The notes beneath the pieces were generated by a model, which had not been told where the DNA came from, searched no databases, and was given only the letters and a program-made list of their open reading frames with translations. Below, in pieces: positions 5,455 to 6,678 of a DNA stretch of 6,678 nucleotides. This DNA comes from Ruminococcus sp. UBA1828 (GTDB lineage Bacteria; Bacillota; Clostridia; Oscillospirales; Ruminococcaceae): positions 1 to 6,678 of the forward strand of contig DDJI01000003.1 of NCBI GenBank assembly GCA_002338885.1. Direction: 5' to 3'. Numbering within the stretch: position 1 is the stretch's first letter; every line of letters begins with the position of its first letter. Both the position numbers and the translations under genes were made by a program.

Positions 5455-5856
5455 TTATCCTTCGGAATTGTCTGCATGGGCGCATCCCTTGCATTTATTA
5501 AACACTGCGGATATCGGTTTCAGCGTTCCGTTTTCGTCAGACAATCCGAGCATTTTTGCGTCGGCGGCGATACAGGAAGAAAACTCCGCCTTCTCTACTC
5601 CTTTAAGCACCGCCAGAAACAGCACGCTCCTTGCTATCCCGTCAAAGAGCAAAAGGTCGTTTTCTCCGGTTTTTGATTTCGCCTCGATATAGTATATCTT
5701 CACGCAGTCGCTTAAAATGCTGTACAGCGCGTAACCGGTGACAACACCGGAGTCTATTGATTCCGACACCGAAACATCGTTTGGCTCCATGCCGAGCGAT
5801 TTTATTTTTTCTATGTATTTAGGCGATTTATTTTCCTGCTTTACGATTTGAAGCAT
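5455..5856 (-). CDS. Conserved-looking hypothetical protein with GNAT-like core and CxxC
   Basis: A 133-residue soluble protein of unknown function. Residues 37-90 have the strand-strand-helix layout of an acetyltransferase-like (GNAT) core: GVVTGYALYS, then a KIYYIEA strand, then DGIARSVLFLAVLKGVEKAE. The classical acetyl-CoA loop (R/QxxGxG/A) is not evident, so catalytic activity is doubtful. The C-terminus has Cys122-Lys-Gly-Cys125 (FNKCKGC) and another Cys at 95, which could bind metal or be redox active. Its start overlaps the end of the pseudouridine synthase gene by 29 nt; AAAAGGAG lies about 12 nt upstream of the ATG, inside that gene. Position between rRNA modification and NAD salvage genes does not indicate a function. 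Confidence 0.75.
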   Translation of the reverse strand: MLQIVKQENKSPKYIEKIKSLGMEPNDVSVSESIDSGVVTGYALYSILSDCVKIYYIEAKSKTGENDLLLFDGIARSVLFLAVLKGVEKAEFSSCIAADAKMLGLSDENGTLKPISAVFNKCKGCAHADNSEG

Positions 5857-6601
5857 TGTGAGTTTTCTCTCCTTTTCCCTTAGCCACGGCGCCTTTGAGG
5901 GCTGACAGCTCCGCAGGCGTAAGCTCTCTGTACGCTCCCGGCTTCAGCATTCCAAGCTTCAGCGGGCCTATTGATATGCGCTTTAGTCTTGCAACTTCAA
6001 GTCCGACAGCCTCGCACATCTTTCTTATCTGGCGGTTTCTGCCCTCTTTTATGGTGATGCTCAAAACCACCCTGCCCTCTTCCTTTGTCAGCACGCTCAC
6101 CGATGCGGGGAGCGTCTTTTTGCCGTCGATAACCACTCCGCTCTCCAGTGCGATGAGCTGTTCTTCATCCACGGAAGGTCTTACGGTCACTCTATACGTC
6201 TTTGATATATGACAGCTCGGATGCATTATGGAGTTTGCAAGGTCGCCGTCGTTCGTGAAAAGCAGCAAGCCCTCGGTGTTCTTGTCGAGCCTGCCCACAG
6301 GGTAAACTCTTTCCTCGACATCGCTGAGCAGGTCTGTGACGCATTTTCTTCCCAGGTCATCGCTCATGGTAGTTACGTATCCGCGCGGCTTGTTAAGCAT
6401 AAAATACAGATGCGTGGGCTTTTCGCCGTCGGTTATTCTCTTGCCGTCTATGGTGATTATGTCTTTTTCGGGGTCGGCTTTGTCCCCTAAGCTGCACGGC
6501 CTGCCGTTTACCTGCACCCTGCCCTGCGCTATCAGCTCCTCCGCCTTCCTGCGGGACGCTGCGCCGACAGCGCTTATTATCTTTTGAATCCTCTCGTCCA
6601 T
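5828..6601 (-). CDS. rluB: 23S rRNA pseudouridine synthase, RluB/RsuA family
   Basis: RNA-modifying enzyme that converts a specific uridine to pseudouridine; by family resemblance the target is a 23S rRNA uridine, though 16S-specific RsuA paralogues look alike. The 257-residue protein has an N-terminal S4 RNA-binding domain (about 3-50, with ASRRKAEELI and GRVQVNG), then the catalytic domain with KPRGYVTT (71-78), the GRLDKNTEGLLLFTNDGDL motif (103-121, catalytic Asp106), and EGRNRQIRKM (186-195). The C-terminus ends in a Lys-rich tail (239-257), probably an RNA-binding extension. The ATG at 6601 matches the usual family N-terminus. Its frame stays open upstream to the window edge but without another start codon. 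The nearest good Shine-Dalgarno is 30 nt away with a hairpin between. Confidence 0.92.
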   Translation of the reverse strand: MDERIQKIISAVGAASRRKAEELIAQGRVQVNGRPCSLGDKADPEKDIITIDGKRITDGEKPTHLYFMLNKPRGYVTTMSDDLGRKCVTDLLSDVEERVYPVGRLDKNTEGLLLFTNDGDLANSIMHPSCHISKTYRVTVRPSVDEEQLIALESGVVIDGKKTLPASVSVLTKEEGRVVLSITIKEGRNRQIRKMCEAVGLEVARLKRISIGPLKLGMLKPGAYRELTPAELSALKGAVAKGKGEKTHNASNRKAGK

Positions 6602-6609
6602 ATGTTCTT

Positions 6610-6637
6610 GCCGCGCAAAACGGCGGCTATACCTCCT
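6610..6637 (-). promoter_or_regulatory. Distant Shine-Dalgarno with intervening hairpin before rluB
   Basis: On the minus strand AGGAGG (6632-6637) lies 30 nt upstream of the rluB ATG, too far for normal initiation. Between them GCCGC (6627-6623) and GCGGC (6614-6610) form a five-pair GC stem with an 8-nt loop. If folded, the effective spacing falls to about 12 nt. No other strong ribosome binding site precedes the start. Confidence 0.45.
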
Positions 6638-6678
6638 CGGTTTTACGTCTTTTCCGTTTTCCCGTGCGCCGAGGCGGA

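Noticed and set aside
5251..5676. Plus-strand open frame of 141 codons across the pncB start and the 133-aa gene
   Set aside because: It is antisense to two genes with good ribosome binding sites, one of them a certain family member, and shows no family motif.

Overview
The window looks like chromosomal DNA of a low-to-mid GC Bacillota, most likely a gut-type Clostridia. The reasons are strong AGGAGG-type ribosome binding sites, consensus TTGACA promoters, a solitary ECF-transporter S component (the shared-module, group II arrangement), a long-form nicotinate phosphoribosyltransferase, and XRE proteins of a kind common in Clostridia prophages. The exact taxon cannot be read from the sequence.

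Layout. Positions 1-322 hold no convincing gene: the left half is AT-rich and the right half is more GC-rich with imperfect inverted repeats. Positions 323-992 hold two small divergent XRE-type HTH regulators, one on each strand. They are separated by a compact 150-bp control region with back-to-back consensus promoters and two perfect inverted repeats, which looks like a phage-type or domesticated regulatory switch. Positions 993-1142 are a spacer with one perfect hairpin. Positions 1143-2670 carry a PfkB-family 1-phosphofructokinase and an ECF S component on the plus strand, ending at a strong bidirectional terminator (2685-2720).

From the right edge down to 2719, five minus-strand genes form a tightly packed operon. 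In transcription order they are a 23S rRNA pseudouridine synthase (RluB family), a 133-aa protein of unknown function with a C-terminal CxxC, nicotinate phosphoribosyltransferase (pncB), a 177-aa six-helix membrane protein, and a TVP38/TMEM64 (DedA-like) membrane protein. Neighbours overlap by 20-29 nt or are 11-15 nt apart, so co-transcription and translational coupling are likely. The operon runs into the same terminator as the plus-strand genes.

Functional reading. pncB makes nicotinate mononucleotide from salvaged nicotinate. The membrane protein overlapping its 3' end has the size and helix count of an ECF S component and is a candidate niacin-uptake protein, but this is inference from context. 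The phosphofructokinase has no PTS transporter or FruR-type regulator in view. No clearly new system is proven here. The items most worth checking are the divergent HTH switch, the pncB-linked membrane protein, and the hairpin lying between the Shine-Dalgarno sequence and the start codon of the pseudouridine synthase gene.
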